Shown in pieces: positions 37,057-49,315 of a stretch of 64,000 nucleotides of DNA (position 1 is its first letter; each line of letters starts with the position of its first letter). The stretch is from Crambe crambe. Taxonomy: Eukaryota; Porifera; Demospongiae; Poecilosclerida; Crambeidae. The DNA lies in the NCBI GenBank assembly GCA_963924555.1, contig OZ004597.1, forward strand, positions 5,777,904 through 5,841,903, read 5' to 3'. Below the pieces are notes generated by a model that did not search any database, was not told the DNA's origin, and was given only the letters and a program-made list of their open reading frames with translations. The position numbers and the translations under genes are program-made.

Positions 37057-40000
37057 ATGCTACTTTATATTGGCATCATTATAATTCTTTCGGCCTCCTC
37101 AGGAGGTCTACCTACAGCTTACTACATTTCATCTTCAGATGACATCATTGCTGATAACAACACTTGCTTCTTTCAAGGGAGGTCATATCAACCATGCAGT
37201 ACTTTAGAGACTCTGGCTGCTAACTACACATCAATTTTTCATCACTACCTTGGTGAAGATTCGTGGCTATCCTTTTTGCCAGGTAACTATGTCATGAAGA
37301 AAGATATACACCTGAATTTCTCATCTTTTCAAAAAATTCTTCTATCACCATTGAAGGGAAGTGCTGTGAAAATAAAATGTAATGCTAACCTGACAATTAC
37401 TTTCTGGAATACCAGCCAAACATACATAGGATTTCTTGAATTCTATTCTTGTGGTGGGAAAACTGGAACTGGACATGTTATCCAAGTATTTGGGCTAGCG
37501 AGTATTGTTTATGTGGGGATATTCAACTCTTCCTTTGCTGATAATATGAATGCCATTGCAGTATATGGCCAAAACATATACATTATCATTACTGGATCAA
37601 GGTTTGAAAACAATAGTAATCACCAATGTGGAGATATTAGCGAGGACCAATGCTACAATACATCCTGTTCCATTTTAATTGTAGCTAACAACAGTATTAG
37701 TGGAGTACATTCTCGATCTCCTGCTCCATCAGATTCCTACATTCTCAACTCCAAAATTAATATCACAGATTGCGTTTTTTTAAATAGTGTATTGCCTGAA
37801 GTATCAGCTCTACTATGTTTGACTAGCGATGGTGCATCCACACTACTAGGACTTTCACTGACAAATTGCATATTTCATAATAATGCAGCTACAGCCCATG
37901 CTAAGCTAATTATGATTCGAGTTATTGGAAGAAGTGCTATCAATATATATAACTGTATATTTCATGATAATGCAGTTGGCAGTATCAGGGGGCTGATTGA
38001 ATCTTCCCTACAGCAAAATACTATCATTGTTGTTAATAACACTAGATTTCTTGACAATAGAGCTACAGGAAGTGGTGGAGGGATTCAAATGTCTGTAACT
38101 GGAAGAAATTATATAGTTATAGTTCACTGCATGTTTCAAAACAATACTGTCACATCAAGTGGTGCAGCTATTGAATTATTCCAACATGGAATCAGCTCTA
38201 TCCTCATTACCAATAGTATATTTCTTAAGAACACAGCTGAATCTTTTGGTGGAGCTATCAAACTTTCAGGAAGAAGCCATATTACTATATCTAATAGTAC
38301 TTTTGTGGCCAATACATGCAATGGTCAAGGAGGCGGAGTCTATTTAAATGAGAATTTTCCTAATAATGGTGAAATAATGGCGTTACAAAATGTGACATTT
38401 GTAGGAAATACAGCAGCCAAAAGTGGAGGTGGGATATATGCTTATTATATCCCCAACTCAAAGACCAAAACATTAAACTTCAGCTATGTGATATTTAGAG
38501 AAAATTTTGCTAGTGAAGGTGGTGCTGTATTCATTCAAAACATCACACTTATTCTGCATGAAAGCTCAGCATTTATAAGCAATAAAGCCAATTCTGAAGA
38601 TGGAGGTGCATTAATAGCCAAAGGATCCAAAATCACTTTTGCAGGATCCTTTAATCCATTTGGGGTATGCTTGCACAACTTTGAAAACAATTCAGCAGGT
38701 CAGAAAGGTGGTGCACTGTTTCTATCCAAGTCACTTCTTTATTTTGATAGTAATCACGTTTCTTTTACACAAAATGAAGCTCTGCTTGGTGGAGCATTAT
38801 TTGTCAAAGATTTTAGCATGTATTGTGAGGAGAGCAACTATCATCAATGTTTTTTCGACTACTCTGATTTGTATCTAATATGGCAAACAGAATTCCAAGA
38901 GAATATAGCTGAAAAGGGGTCAATTTTGTATGGTGGCTTCTTGAACATTTGTGATAAAGGCAGTGGAATCCAAAGATTTACTGAATTGGTATCACATGAA
39001 ATTATTGGAGATTCCGTGACCTCAGATCCAGTTAATATTTGCTTTTGTGATGATCAAAAAAGACCGAATTGCTCTATGAGGCATGGAAATGTATCAACTG
39101 TACGTGGTAAAACAATGTCACTTATGCTTACAACTATCGATCAGTTCAAAAACTTCAAATCTTCTATGGTACAATATTGTGACGATTCAACAGTGAAATT
39201 CTCCAAGAGAAAATGCCATCATAATATCAGCGATGAGTGTGAGAGCATTAACTTTCAAGTCTATTCCAATGAAATGTCTGCAAATCTCATCTTGAAATCG
39301 AAAGGTATCTGCAAAGAAATAAATAAACTGATTGTCACAGTATCATTTCAACCATGTCCACGAGGTTTCCAGCTGGACTCAAGTAAAAGTATATGTAAGT
39401 GTGATGAAAGATTGGAAGCTTTATTACCGACAGTCCAATGTGACATTGATGCTACATCAGTACAGAAGTTGAGCAATTCCTGGTTTCAATATCATAATGC
39501 TACACTCCATGTGTGCACCTACTGTCCTTTGGATTACTGCAATAGAAGTGTACTAATAGTACCCATAGCAGATATCAATGAGAGTCAATGTGCTAATAAT
39601 CATGCAGGCATCATTTGTGGAGGTTGTAAGGAATTCTTTAGCATAGTCTTGGGGAGCTCATTGTGTATTGAATGCTCTAGTGCTCGAAATTACCACCTTC
39701 TATGGCTAATTCCCCTGTTTGCGGTCATGGGCTTAATTCTAGTCCTAAGCATACTAGTTCTAGACCTAACTGTTTCAATTGGACTCATCAATGGTTTAAT
39801 ATTCTATGCCAACATTTTATCAATCAGTGGATTGACAAACAATTATAACTGCTCCATTCACCCACTGCTCTCAGTTTTCATATCATGGGTAAATCTGGAC
39901 TTTGGAATAGAGACATGCTTCTATTCAGGAATGGACATGTACCAGAAAACATGGCTACAGTTTGCCTTTCCCCTGTACATATGGTTACTAGTGGGTCTGA

Positions 40001-40920
40001 TCATCGTACTCAGCCACTACTCCACACGAGTGATGAGACTCCTTGGAAGAAAAGTCATCCCAGTACTGGCTACTCTATTCTTGTTGTCTTATGCAAAGAT
40101 ATTAAAGACAATCATTACAGCATTCGATTTTACAATTGTCTTTGCAGGTGATGCAGCTAACACATCAAATCAGCTTGTCCCTCGTAAGGTCTGGACTCAT
40201 GATGGAAATGTAGACTACCTCAAAGATAAACATATCCCTCTCTTCATAGTGACTCTACTTTTTCTAGTCCTCCTCTTTCTTCCATACACACTCTTACTCA
40301 TCTTCGGACAGTGTCTTCGCATGATTTCAAAGAGGAAGAAAGGATTGAGATGGTTGCGTAGCATAACATTCATCTCCATAATGGATGCATACCATGCCCC
40401 CTTCAACAAAAAGCATCGCTACTGGACTGGACTCCTCTTATTAATACGTTGCATTCTCCTCATAATATTCACTTCTAATTATAAAGAAAATGCTTTAGTT
40501 TTTAATACATTTGCTGTTGCTATAGTCACAATAGGATTGCTTGTTTTTAAAGTATTTATCAAGGATCGAATATATCGAAATCATCTTGCTGATAATCTAG
40601 AAAACATCATCTTACTAAACTTAGTTTTGTATGCTACAACAGTTGTTTATTTACACCATGGAGCTGGATCCAATACACACAGAGTGTGCCCCTGCCTCAC
40701 TGCTTCCATTTCAATGGCACTTGTGATATTTAGTTTCATTGTTGTGTGTCATATCAGTTACAAGGTGAAGAACTATAATTCTGTACAGACTTTACTCCAC
40801 AAGATTGTGACAATCAAGAAGGCCAAAGCCCCTGTCAATAATTTTCCACAAGAATCCAAAAAGTCAGAAACTACAACCACTTTTGTTGAACTTCGTGAAC
40901 CTTTATTGGAAAGTATTTAA
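37057..40920 (+). CDS. Beta-helix ectodomain joined to a multi-span membrane domain
   Basis: A single uninterrupted frame gives 1,287 residues. The start at 37,057 is the first ATG of the frame and begins a good signal peptide (YIGIIIILSASSGG). Residues about 20-600 have the parallel beta-helix pattern of NxxF and GGA(I/L) turns (nine clear ones from about 340 to 590: GGGIQ, FGGAIK, QGGGVY, EGGAVF, KGGALF and others), as in polymorphic outer-membrane-like repeats. There are many N-glycosylation sites. A cysteine-rich stalk follows (CxxC pairs, GGCKEFFSIVLGSSLC). About nine hydrophobic spans run from about 877 to 1,240, including LINGLIFYANIL, before a short tail. Such proteins are common in sponges as far as I know, but their function is not established. 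A surface receptor or adhesin role is inference. The lack of introns suggests either retroposition or an ancient single-exon family. Confidence 0.85.
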   Translation: MLLYIGIIIILSASSGGLPTAYYISSSDDIIADNNTCFFQGRSYQPCSTLETLAANYTSIFHHYLGEDSWLSFLPGNYVMKKDIHLNFSSFQKILLSPLKGSAVKIKCNANLTITFWNTSQTYIGFLEFYSCGGKTGTGHVIQVFGLASIVYVGIFNSSFADNMNAIAVYGQNIYIIITGSRFENNSNHQCGDISEDQCYNTSCSILIVANNSISGVHSRSPAPSDSYILNSKINITDCVFLNSVLPEVSALLCLTSDGASTLLGLSLTNCIFHNNAATAHAKLIMIRVIGRSAINIYNCIFHDNAVGSIRGLIESSLQQNTIIVVNNTRFLDNRATGSGGGIQMSVTGRNYIVIVHCMFQNNTVTSSGAAIELFQHGISSILITNSIFLKNTAESFGGAIKLSGRSHITISNSTFVANTCNGQGGGVYLNENFPNNGEIMALQNVTFVGNTAAKSGGGIYAYYIPNSKTKTLNFSYVIFRENFASEGGAVFIQNITLILHESSAFISNKANSEDGGALIAKGSKITFAGSFNPFGVCLHNFENNSAGQKGGALFLSKSLLYFDSNHVSFTQNEALLGGALFVKDFSMYCEESNYHQCFFDYSDLYLIWQTEFQENIAEKGSILYGGFLNICDKGSGIQRFTELVSHEIIGDSVTSDPVNICFCDDQKRPNCSMRHGNVSTVRGKTMSLMLTTIDQFKNFKSSMVQYCDDSTVKFSKRKCHHNISDECESINFQVYSNEMSANLILKSKGICKEINKLIVTVSFQPCPRGFQLDSSKSICKCDERLEALLPTVQCDIDATSVQKLSNSWFQYHNATLHVCTYCPLDYCNRSVLIVPIADINESQCANNHAGIICGGCKEFFSIVLGSSLCIECSSARNYHLLWLIPLFAVMGLILVLSILVLDLTVSIGLINGLIFYANILSISGLTNNYNCSIHPLLSVFISWVNLDFGIETCFYSGMDMYQKTWLQFAFPLYIWLLVGLIIVLSHYSTRVMRLLGRKVIPVLATLFLLSYAKILKTIITAFDFTIVFAGDAANTSNQLVPRKVWTHDGNVDYLKDKHIPLFIVTLLFLVLLFLPYTLLLIFGQCLRMISKRKKGLRWLRSITFISIMDAYHAPFNKKHRYWTGLLLLIRCILLIIFTSNYKENALVFNTFAVAIVTIGLLVFKVFIKDRIYRNHLADNLENIILLNLVLYATTVVYLHHGAGSNTHRVCPCLTASISMALVIFSFIVVCHISYKVKNYNSVQTLLHKIVTIKKAKAPVNNFPQESKKSETTTTFVELREPLLESI

Positions 40921-41671
40921 CAGAATTAGGAAATTTTCTTAACTTTTAATTAGTCAGTGAGCCACCATAATAAAAAATGTAGCTAGCTACATATGAAATA
41001 TGATACATTGTATCCCAACATTAAAACTTAACATTAATTTGATCTAAATTTAATTATGTGAATTGAGAAAGCAGCCATTGCTGACTATCTTTGCTGCTAG
41101 CTATAGAGCTACTGTGGGGAAAGGAATGATATGATGTCAAAATTATTTTTTATTAGGGGGAGATGGGTGGATTATGAAACTATCCATTACCTAGTTGAGA
41201 AAATAAAATTCAAGAAAGCACCCTAGCTATATTCAGCCAAAAATTTGCATACACGAGATAAAATCATCACTAGCTACAAGCAACACACATCTAATGAAGT
41301 GGTGTGGCTGAATTGGCAAAGGCAAGGAAAGGGTTAGCTAACCTGTCTGTTGGAAGATCATCCTTCTAGCATCCTTCATCCACTTTCTGCATGTTTTACT
41401 GAAGCTCCTATGGATATTTTATCAAATCAACTGGTTAAATCTCTATAGCTGCAGATGATAATAATTCTAGTGAGGTAATTGGCTGTGATAGTTCCTTGAG
41501 ACTATTATGTTTGAGCTGAGATCCCCCATTGTTACTACACCAACAAGGCTGCTGTAGCTATATAGCATATTATACATGATATGTATGCAATTTATAGGGT
41601 TAGGAAATACAATATACGTACAAGTGGTCTTGAGTACATGATAGCTAGCTATAGCTAACTGTGAGCAGCTG
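40921..41671. other. Convergent intergenic spacer
   Basis: AT-rich spacer between the plus-strand beta-helix gene and the minus-strand CAP gene. Nothing recognisable. Confidence 0.5.
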
Positions 41672-43910
41672 TCAAAACACCAAAAAGTTAATAATAGCAA
41701 ATATCATCCAGAAAATCTTGATGCAATATTGCTGGCCAGTGTGTCTTGCAGAACTATTGACTGCCTGTCCACGTACAGGTGGGGAGGACTGGGATAGAGT
41801 GTTGCTGATCTGGGATGTAGTGGATGCACCAGTACTGCTCCAGGATGAGGTAGTGCTGGATGAAGTGGGTCCAGCAGTACTGTCCTCAGCTGCAGTGGTG
41901 CTGGTGGTATGGGATAAAGTGGTACTGTCTTGAGGTGCAGTTGTGCTACTGATCTGGGATGTAGTGGGTGGAGAAGTACTAGTCCAAGGTGCAGTGGTGC
42001 TGACCAAAGGTGTAGTGGGTGGAGCAGTGCTGAGTAGTTCCATAGGAGCAGTAGTGGATGGAGCTTGGGTAGTGCTGATCTGCTGGGATGTAGAGGGTGG
42101 AGCAGTGGTGGAGGGGTCTAGGGTGGTGCTGTCTGACTCCTGAGTTGTAGTTGGTGGAGCAGCAGTTGTAGGAGGTAAAGGAGGGCCTATGATAATACAT
42201 CAACAAGCTAGAAAGGTAAACGTGTTTGACTTATTGATTTCCTCCCTTCCAAATATAATTAATATGCCACAATTAAGGCTGCATTATATTATAACCTATA
42301 CATGCAAGATGATCTTTAAAAAAACAGCGGAAAGAACAAACAAACAAACAATTAAACAAAAACAGGAGTGTATGCATACATAGCTTCATAGTGTATTAAG
42401 TATTTACTCACTGCATAGATTATTTATACAAGAAGAGAATCCTTCTGGGCACTGGGAGCAAGGGGTTCCAGAAATGTAGGGATGTTCAGTAGAAACCCTA
42501 AACATATTGTTGTGACCAGGACCTCTAATTATTCATGTCAAACTGTTCTATAATAATATTTTGCTTATAATGTTGCTTTGCTCTACTTATAGCTACACAT
42601 TATTATGTAGCTAACATGTATAATGATTTTGCATTGTGAGAAATTACCTTTCTGATTCTCCATAGTTGCATACAAAGAAAGTTGTGTCGAACCCTAGGCC
42701 GTGCAAGTATAAACATCCAAAAACACCACATCCTAGATCACTGGTGTTAGCCCAAGCAATCTAATTATAGGGATCAAACATCAAAAACTTTACAAAGAAG
42801 AAGGAATGTAGCTATAGCTACACATGCAGAACTCTATGCAAAGAAAAAATGGCATCCCACTGATTTCTGCTTTTTCTGAGCTCTGAGTATAAAGTGTAAA
42901 TGTGGTTTCTGATCAGCTAATCATTCTGTATTTTGATAAACTCACATAATAATAAAGCTAAGTGTACTCATTGCCATAGTGAACTATACTGATGAATGTA
43001 GTATCTTTTGTACACCATTGAAATCTATAGGTTGGCTTTACCTGCCTGTACGTTGAACAAACACCACTGCAAGTATTTGATTCATAGGAATAGGCATCTG
43101 TTTGATTAAACCAATAAAGAACAAGGCTCCTAGCTGTTCCTATTCCAGCGACAGCTGCAATAGTCTCACCAATCATATCAAATGAATCAGATTGTGAATC
43201 CAAATTATAATTATGTTGAAAAACACATCTTTCTGAATGGTTTTGAGCAATTTCAGCCAATTCATCATTCCATACCTACGTATTATGATAATAATACATT
43301 TAGCTAAGAAGGCTAGCTATAGCTTTAACAAACAAGTGCATGTGAATCCTTGCAATAGCTACATGCATGTACGTAGCTACAGGCATGCAAGTGCATGTGA
43401 ATCCTTGCAATGGCTACATGCATGTACGTAGCTACAGGCATGCAAGCTAGCTACATATGTACATGGATCATGCAAATGGCTCCCATTCTTGTGCTACTGT
43501 ACAGAAATTGTGCAACAAAAATTATGTGACATAAGATACATGTAAAAACTCGGTTTTTAGTTGATTAATATAAGCTTTGACCTTATAGTGCATGCAGTGA
43601 ATTGAACAGTTCAGCTATAGTTGACATTGTTCCATCAGACCCTTCCATTATTCTCAGAAGCACCTAAATTATGCTAGAATAAGCCAAGGCTTTTCCATAG
43701 TAGCTATCTAGCTATAGCTAATACCAATCTCCTCATGTTGGCAGCTGTTGGATTCACTAGTCCTCTGAGTCTGTTCAGCTCATCCAGTATCTGCTGCTTG
43801 CCTTCATTAGTTAGTCCAACCTGACACTTTGCCTGTCGCATTAATAGTCCACTCAAAAGGAGAACAACTAGCAACACTGTCACATCTTGTCGCTCAATAA
43901 ACCGACCCAT
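41672..43910 (-). CDS. CAP-domain protein with mucin stalk and GPI-like tail
   Basis: Five exons (43725-43910, 43042-43275, 42648-42760, 42412-42497, 41672-42186) give 377 residues. The order is: signal peptide (LLVVLLLSGLLM); CAP domain (ILDELNRLRG, VWNDELAEIAQ, FDMIGET, IAWANTSDLGCG, FFVCNYGES); a small cysteine unit (PCSQCPEGFSSCINNLC); a Ser/Thr/Pro stalk with TSQIS-type repeats; and a hydrophobic end (IFWMIFAIINFLVF) after a small-residue stretch, as in GPI signals. The plan is like vertebrate peptidase inhibitor 16. The usual GHYTQ motif of CAP proteins reads STYRQ, so one conserved cavity histidine is replaced. CAP proteins are secreted or surface proteins in immunity, reproduction and sterol binding; the exact role here is unknown. 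The ATG at 43,910 was chosen because it starts the signal peptide. Confidence 0.9.
43336..43446. repeat. Tandem pair of a 55-bp unit in CAP intron 1
   Basis: GTGCATGTGAATCCTTGCAA to GGCATGCAA occurs twice in a row with one clear mismatch. Confidence 0.9.
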
Positions 43911-44649
43911 TTTCGCGTACGTGTATGCGTGCACAAAGATGCGCATGCGCAAAAGGGCAGCGCAAAATTGCAACGCTACAACTGGTTATCGAATCTATCT
44001 AATAAAGTCAATATTAATAATGTGGGTAGCTAGCTATACAGTACGTAGGTGACAGCACCTGAATTTGATTTCATCCTTGATCCATTCAGCACTCTTTTTT
44101 GATAGAACTTCATCACCTTTATTTGAATAATTTAATATTACTGAATTAATAGTATTAGCTAACTATTAGCTAGTAGCTTATGACCTAAAATTTAATAGCC
44201 GCTACAACTCCCCATGCAAGATTGATCTTTAGTAGTGAATTAACTTGCTCACTTTTAGTTTATTGGTAATGGTTCCATTGGATAGCATGCATTATCACAA
44301 TGAGTTTATTAAAGTGCTGTCGGTTTGTAAGCTAGCTGTAGCTGTAAGTGCTATATAGCTAGCCATCTTCTAGACAGTATACCCAGGTTCTATGTGTCTA
44401 GCTGTTTTCAATGTCAAGAGTTGAACTACTTACTATTCATGACTCAGTTTGTATATACATCTAATGTGTACCATAAAAGGAGTGCATTGATAGGAGTGTA
44501 GTAATAAAAATAATTTTTAGTAAGCAAACTAGCTAGCTACATGATTAAAATTAATGTTTCTAGCTATTAGCTAGAGCCACCCATGCAGCTAGTTCTATAG
44601 CTACTATAGCTATGACATGAAACAGCTAAGCAGCTAGCACAATAATAGG
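43911..44649. other. Spacer between CAP and kelch genes
   Basis: It should hold the promoter of the CAP gene; the 70 bp before its ATG are CpG-rich (GCGCATGCGCAAAAGGGCAGCG). Nothing else was recognised. Confidence 0.4.
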
Positions 44650-47600
44650 CTACATTTTTAAACTCTTCATTGCACCGTAAGATGCATTGACGCTAGTCTT
44701 GATCCATGCTCCATCTGCGGATGATGATCGTTGATGGTGAGTCAATAGGAATTTGTGTGGTGGAGAGTACTTGACTGGTTTAGATTTCTTGGGAAGTTGT
44801 GGAGTCGTAGAGGAGAACACACTATCAGATGACACCTGATTTGAATCCTGAGCAGTAATAGTTATCACAGTCGAGGGTAGAAATCAAATGTTATTCACGC
44901 TTTAGTCAAAGTTTACTTTTGTCATGACTGATGCTTTACAATAAAATTTTCTGCCTTTTGAAATTTTTTTTTCAAAAGTAGAAAGCATGAATTTCTACCC
45001 TCAACCGTCACATGAACCCTTTACCCACAGGAATTTAAGTTGGTAAAGGGTCATCCAAGATAATGACAGTGATAGCACATATGCAAGCTCTACCAGTAGC
45101 TACAAATTAATTATTTACCTCATTGACGAGCATATAACCATCAGCATCTTCATCTTCATGTATTTTTTGTTGATTTTTGAATCCAGCAACAGAGTATATG
45201 CTGTGGAATAAATTAATGGCTACTTGCAGTAGCAGCTGCCAATATATGTAGCTAGCTAGATAACTTCAGCAATAAGAAAATCCAGTGGCAGCAATAACTA
45301 CTAGCTACAGATTAATAATAGCTATTCTACAGATAATTTGACGACATGGTCCTCACTTTGTGGCATTCACTTACAAGCTAGCTACGTTAACTATCAGCTG
45401 ACTAGTTACTTACTGTGAGTCATCCAAAGTGCTATCTGATTTTATTTGTCTCAGACTCTTCACTATAGGTTTCTCCTTCTGATCCAGCCATCCTTTCCTG
45501 ACAGTCTGAGGTCTCTGCCCACTTGGGGAGAAAACTGGAGAGCAAAGCTGCAAATGTTCTACTTTATAATTATAATGATAGTGGAAGATGAGATGATGAT
45601 TCTGGCTGGCTAGTTAGATAGCTATTATATAGGCTAGAGGCTTAGATCTAAAATCATAGCTAGCCTAATTGGATGTAGCTACAGCTTTTGTTAAAACTAG
45701 CTGACCACATTGGCTATAGCCTATGGAGCTATGGCTAAGTAATAAACTCAACTTCACTGACAGACATAGCTAAAAATTAGCGACCACATAGCTATGACCT
45801 ATTGATAATAATTATCATAGTGTATTGAATTGCTTACAGTTTCTTTTGTGTTAGGCTTTTTTCTGTGCATATTGGCAGTTGCACAGAATGATTGCATCTT
45901 TTCCTTCAATCTAGATCTGGTTCCCAACTCACTGATGGTAGCAATATTCCTCACAGTCCATTTTCCCCAGTCTGTGTGAGTATCTGCATGGAAAGGGAGT
46001 GCATGGGGCTGATGGGATAATATACAATGCATGGATACTGAATACCGACTGGATACTAGCCAGACATACCAAGTGTTATAAATTCAGTGTCATTAAGTTT
46101 GGTTCTGCAATCCTTGGATAACCCTCCGAAAATAACAATGCCAACATCTCCAGGAGTATATTCAAATTCAGCTAGGAGGTGACTGTGCCTTGGAGTCAAA
46201 TTAGCCCCTGGGGGCAATGCACTCTGGGAAAAAAAACACCATATAGCTACATTAATTTTATCAAACACATGTCGGTCAAGTTGGAGGAATAGTAAAGGAG
46301 TTCCGTGTATAGCTAGATTGTGTTCATTATCAGTGTATGTTTAATTTTGGACATAATCTTGGCTATTAGCTAGCTACCTTGAAACAGAGCCTGGAACTAT
46401 TAATCAATCTATAGAAATGCAATAATCCAGCTAACTTCTTCCATATATACCTCCACATTTTTTTCATGAGCTTTTTCATACACTAGCTAATCATGTTACG
46501 CAGTTGGTGCGGTGGAGGAAGAAGTGACTGCTAATACGTACATTAGGTTGATGTATGTACAGAAGTGTCAATAACAAATTAATGTTAGATACTTGAGATC
46601 CCAGTTCAGTCTATAATTACCAGGCCAGCTGGCATCTTGAATAGACCCTGGGTTTGAAAGCTATTCACACACAGTAGCTAGTACAGCTACCGAAAATTAT
46701 TTCTTACAGTTCTCCATTTCTTTGAATTGATATCAAGTATCCATAGATCATCAAGCACCATATTCTTCTTCCCCAGCCCCCCAGAGACTAATAGTTGAGG
46801 CTTCTCTCCACCGAAGCCAAGACAAACAGCACTATGATCAGATCTTTCAATTGGGAGAGGGCCTTGAAAGTAAATCATTTTCCAGCAATTCTATAATAGT
46901 ACAGCAGAATAGAACTGAGGTGTTAGCAGCAGCACGAGTGTGAACCAATTTTTGTGTCAATGAAATGTTTTTACCATGGAAGATAGGTCCATGATGAAGG
47001 CATCATTTGAAGAATGTCCATCCTGGATTCCTCCAAACATGATTGCTTGGTGATTATTGATCATAGTGAGGGAGAAACGTTTACTAGAAGGAACTGTTGT
47101 TCCACCCATTTTTGAACTGGTCCAAGTTTCTGGGTGGTAAAAAGTATAAATGATAAACCTAGCTATAATCTTTTATAAGCTAAGCTAAGCTATTAAGAGA
47201 AAACACCAACATGTACCAACCAACATAATATGGGGTGAAATTCGTGACTGACATTAACTACTAGCTGGATATGGGCTGAAATTTGATTATGTGTAGCTAT
47301 GTACAAATAGCTCAACCATTATGGAACACAGGACAGCTATATATGTTGAAAAATACATGTTAGAATTCTGCTGTAGCTTTGACTGGCAGACACCCCCATT
47401 GCACGAGTCTTCCAGCATGGATTATCTAGCAATGCATGACTCCGATCAATCATGCAGTGTTAGAGCTGCATGTAGCTAGCTACACTTGTGGAAACCTTGT
47501 TCCCTTTTATGAAAATTGTATAGTAGCTAATTGCTATAACACGCTACATGGCTATAAATATGCACCAAATACCTTATGGGGCGATTCTGTTTATATAGCA

Positions 47601-48455
47601 AAGCACATACTATTATAACTATTGTATTATGCCAGTTAAAACTAGCTATATAGCTAGCTATCCTCCTGAAAGTTTTAACTAGGTGCTAGGCCGACCTTTG
47701 ATTGATCTCATAATTTATCTGTTGACTAATAGCTAATCAATAGTATGCATAGCACTTGGAGTGGAGGACCCATGGAAGCTCAGGGAGGAGTGATAAGGTG
47801 TGCAAGCTACTTGATCAGTGCTCTTCTAATTGAATTAGTAATATCATATAGCCTACCATGATAATAAAACATGTGTATAGATGATCATGCCACACACTGC
47901 TAGCTAGCTACTAGAATGCACCTGACTTAGTAGCTACTAGAATGCACCTGACTTAGTAGCTACTAGAATGCACCTGACTTAGTATAGCTACTTACCTTCA
48001 TCTTTCAAGTTAAGAATATGGAGTTTAGTCATGCCATGAAATCCTATTAAAATAAGACTGTCCCTGTGTGTCAGCATGCCATAGCCTTTCTTCAGAAAAT
48101 CTTCAGTGACAGGTGGTGGACACATACTTGTCCATCTTGAATTGACGGTGTCGTATTTATTCAGATAGTTATAATGACTGCTGTAGTCCCAGCCCCCGAA
48201 CATATAGATGTACTGATCCTTTGACACACAGACACCATCGTAGAGTGCGGGCTGAGCATATCCTTCAGTCACTTTTTCATTCCATTCCTCCATATAAAAA
48301 TCAAATACATCTATTTTTTCTCCCATAGATATCTTACGCTTCTTCTTATTAAAATGGTCATCTACTCTTCCTCCAAATATGTAGAGCATTCCTTCTACTG
48401 TACCAGCAAAACAGCCATACCTTGGACATGGCTGACTGAACTTAGAGCTTTTCAT
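44650..48455 (-). CDS. Kelch-repeat protein 1 (eight exons)
   Basis: Exons 47996-48455, 46975-47129, 46708-46890, 46070-46223, 45838-45983, 45414-45547, 45119-45200 and 44650-44847 give 503 residues. Six kelch blades are marked by double-glycine turns: LYIFGGRVDD, IYMFGGWDY, LILIGFHG, AIMFGGIQDG, LLVSGGLGKK and VIFGGLSKD. This suits a six-bladed propeller filling residues 1-330. A basic, Ser-rich tail follows, with KWTVRNIATISELG, an acidic HEDEDADGYMLVNE segment and a C-terminal SYGAMKSL. Kelch propellers bind other proteins. No BTB domain is present, so this is not a standard cullin adaptor. It is a tandem paralogue of the gene at 48,644-53,746, with matching splice phases except for one extra intron here (45,548-45,837). 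Confidence 0.9.
44866..45011. mobile_element. Small TIR element in a kelch intron
   Basis: CGAGGGTAGAAATCA near 44,871 and TGAATTTCTACCCTCAACC near 44,988 form inverted repeats of about 22 bp with a few mismatches. It lies just upstream of the last exon of kelch gene 1. The target duplication is unclear. Confidence 0.5.
47903..47988. repeat. 26-bp tandem repeat in kelch gene 1
   Basis: AGCTACTAGAATGCACCTGA plus CTTAGT occurs three times in tandem, ending close to the donor of exon 1 (47,996). Confidence 0.85.
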
Positions 48456-48643
48456 ATCTTCTGATTACAAGTTGGATTACACGCGCATGCGCAGGATACA
48501 GTCGTGTGGCCACGCCCATGTCATTATTAAAAATTATTTTAACCGCGAAAAAATCTCGCCATTGCATGCTGTACTCAGTACATGTAAACAGGATGGAAGT
48601 ACAAGTAGCTAGTGATATTTTATGAATGGTGAAGTATAGCTAG

Positions 48644-49284
48644 CTACCACGAGTGTTCCACACTCCTGACTGCTCCATAACAAGCATTTCCTGTCATCGC
48701 AATTCCTTGATCTGTACTGTCCACAGATACTGACTGTTTGGCCATTTGGAGTTTATATGATGGAGGATACTTCATGGGAACCACCTGAGTCCAAAAAAAA
48801 TCACTTATACATGTACATGGTTGGATACTATTTTGTGGGTACAGTTCAGAGGGTGCTTATTTTTGTGGGCATTAATTTTAGCTAGTTTGTTCAAAACACA
48901 ACCAAATATTCTTTTGATAATAATTTCTAGCTATCCAGATTGTATTTTTGTTGGTTTTCTTTTGTTTGTTGTTGCTGTTAGATTCCATTGATCTTCCTAT
49001 GGTTTCATAACATTTTATAATTTTTGATGCTTCTCTCTTTAATGCCGTGTCCTGAAGGATGATAATAAGAACGATATCTAGCCTACCTACCTACCTACCT
49101 AGAGGAATGCTTAAAGTAGGTTGCTATCCATGCTCATGCACATACTATAACTGTTGTTGGGCTTGAAGAAACACGGAATAATTATATATTTATGTCAAAG
49201 GTATATGAATCAAGTCCTGTGTCCTGTAGAAGTGGAGGGGGCTCTACTAAAAATTGGTGGAGCTGAAGCCCCCCCTCCCTCCCC

Positions 49285-49315
<31 letters not shown>

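Noticed and set aside
41661-42143. Plus-strand frames opposite the CAP stalk (Val/Leu-rich)
   Set aside because: They are the antisense of the Ser/Thr/Pro-rich exon, whose codons leave the other strand open.
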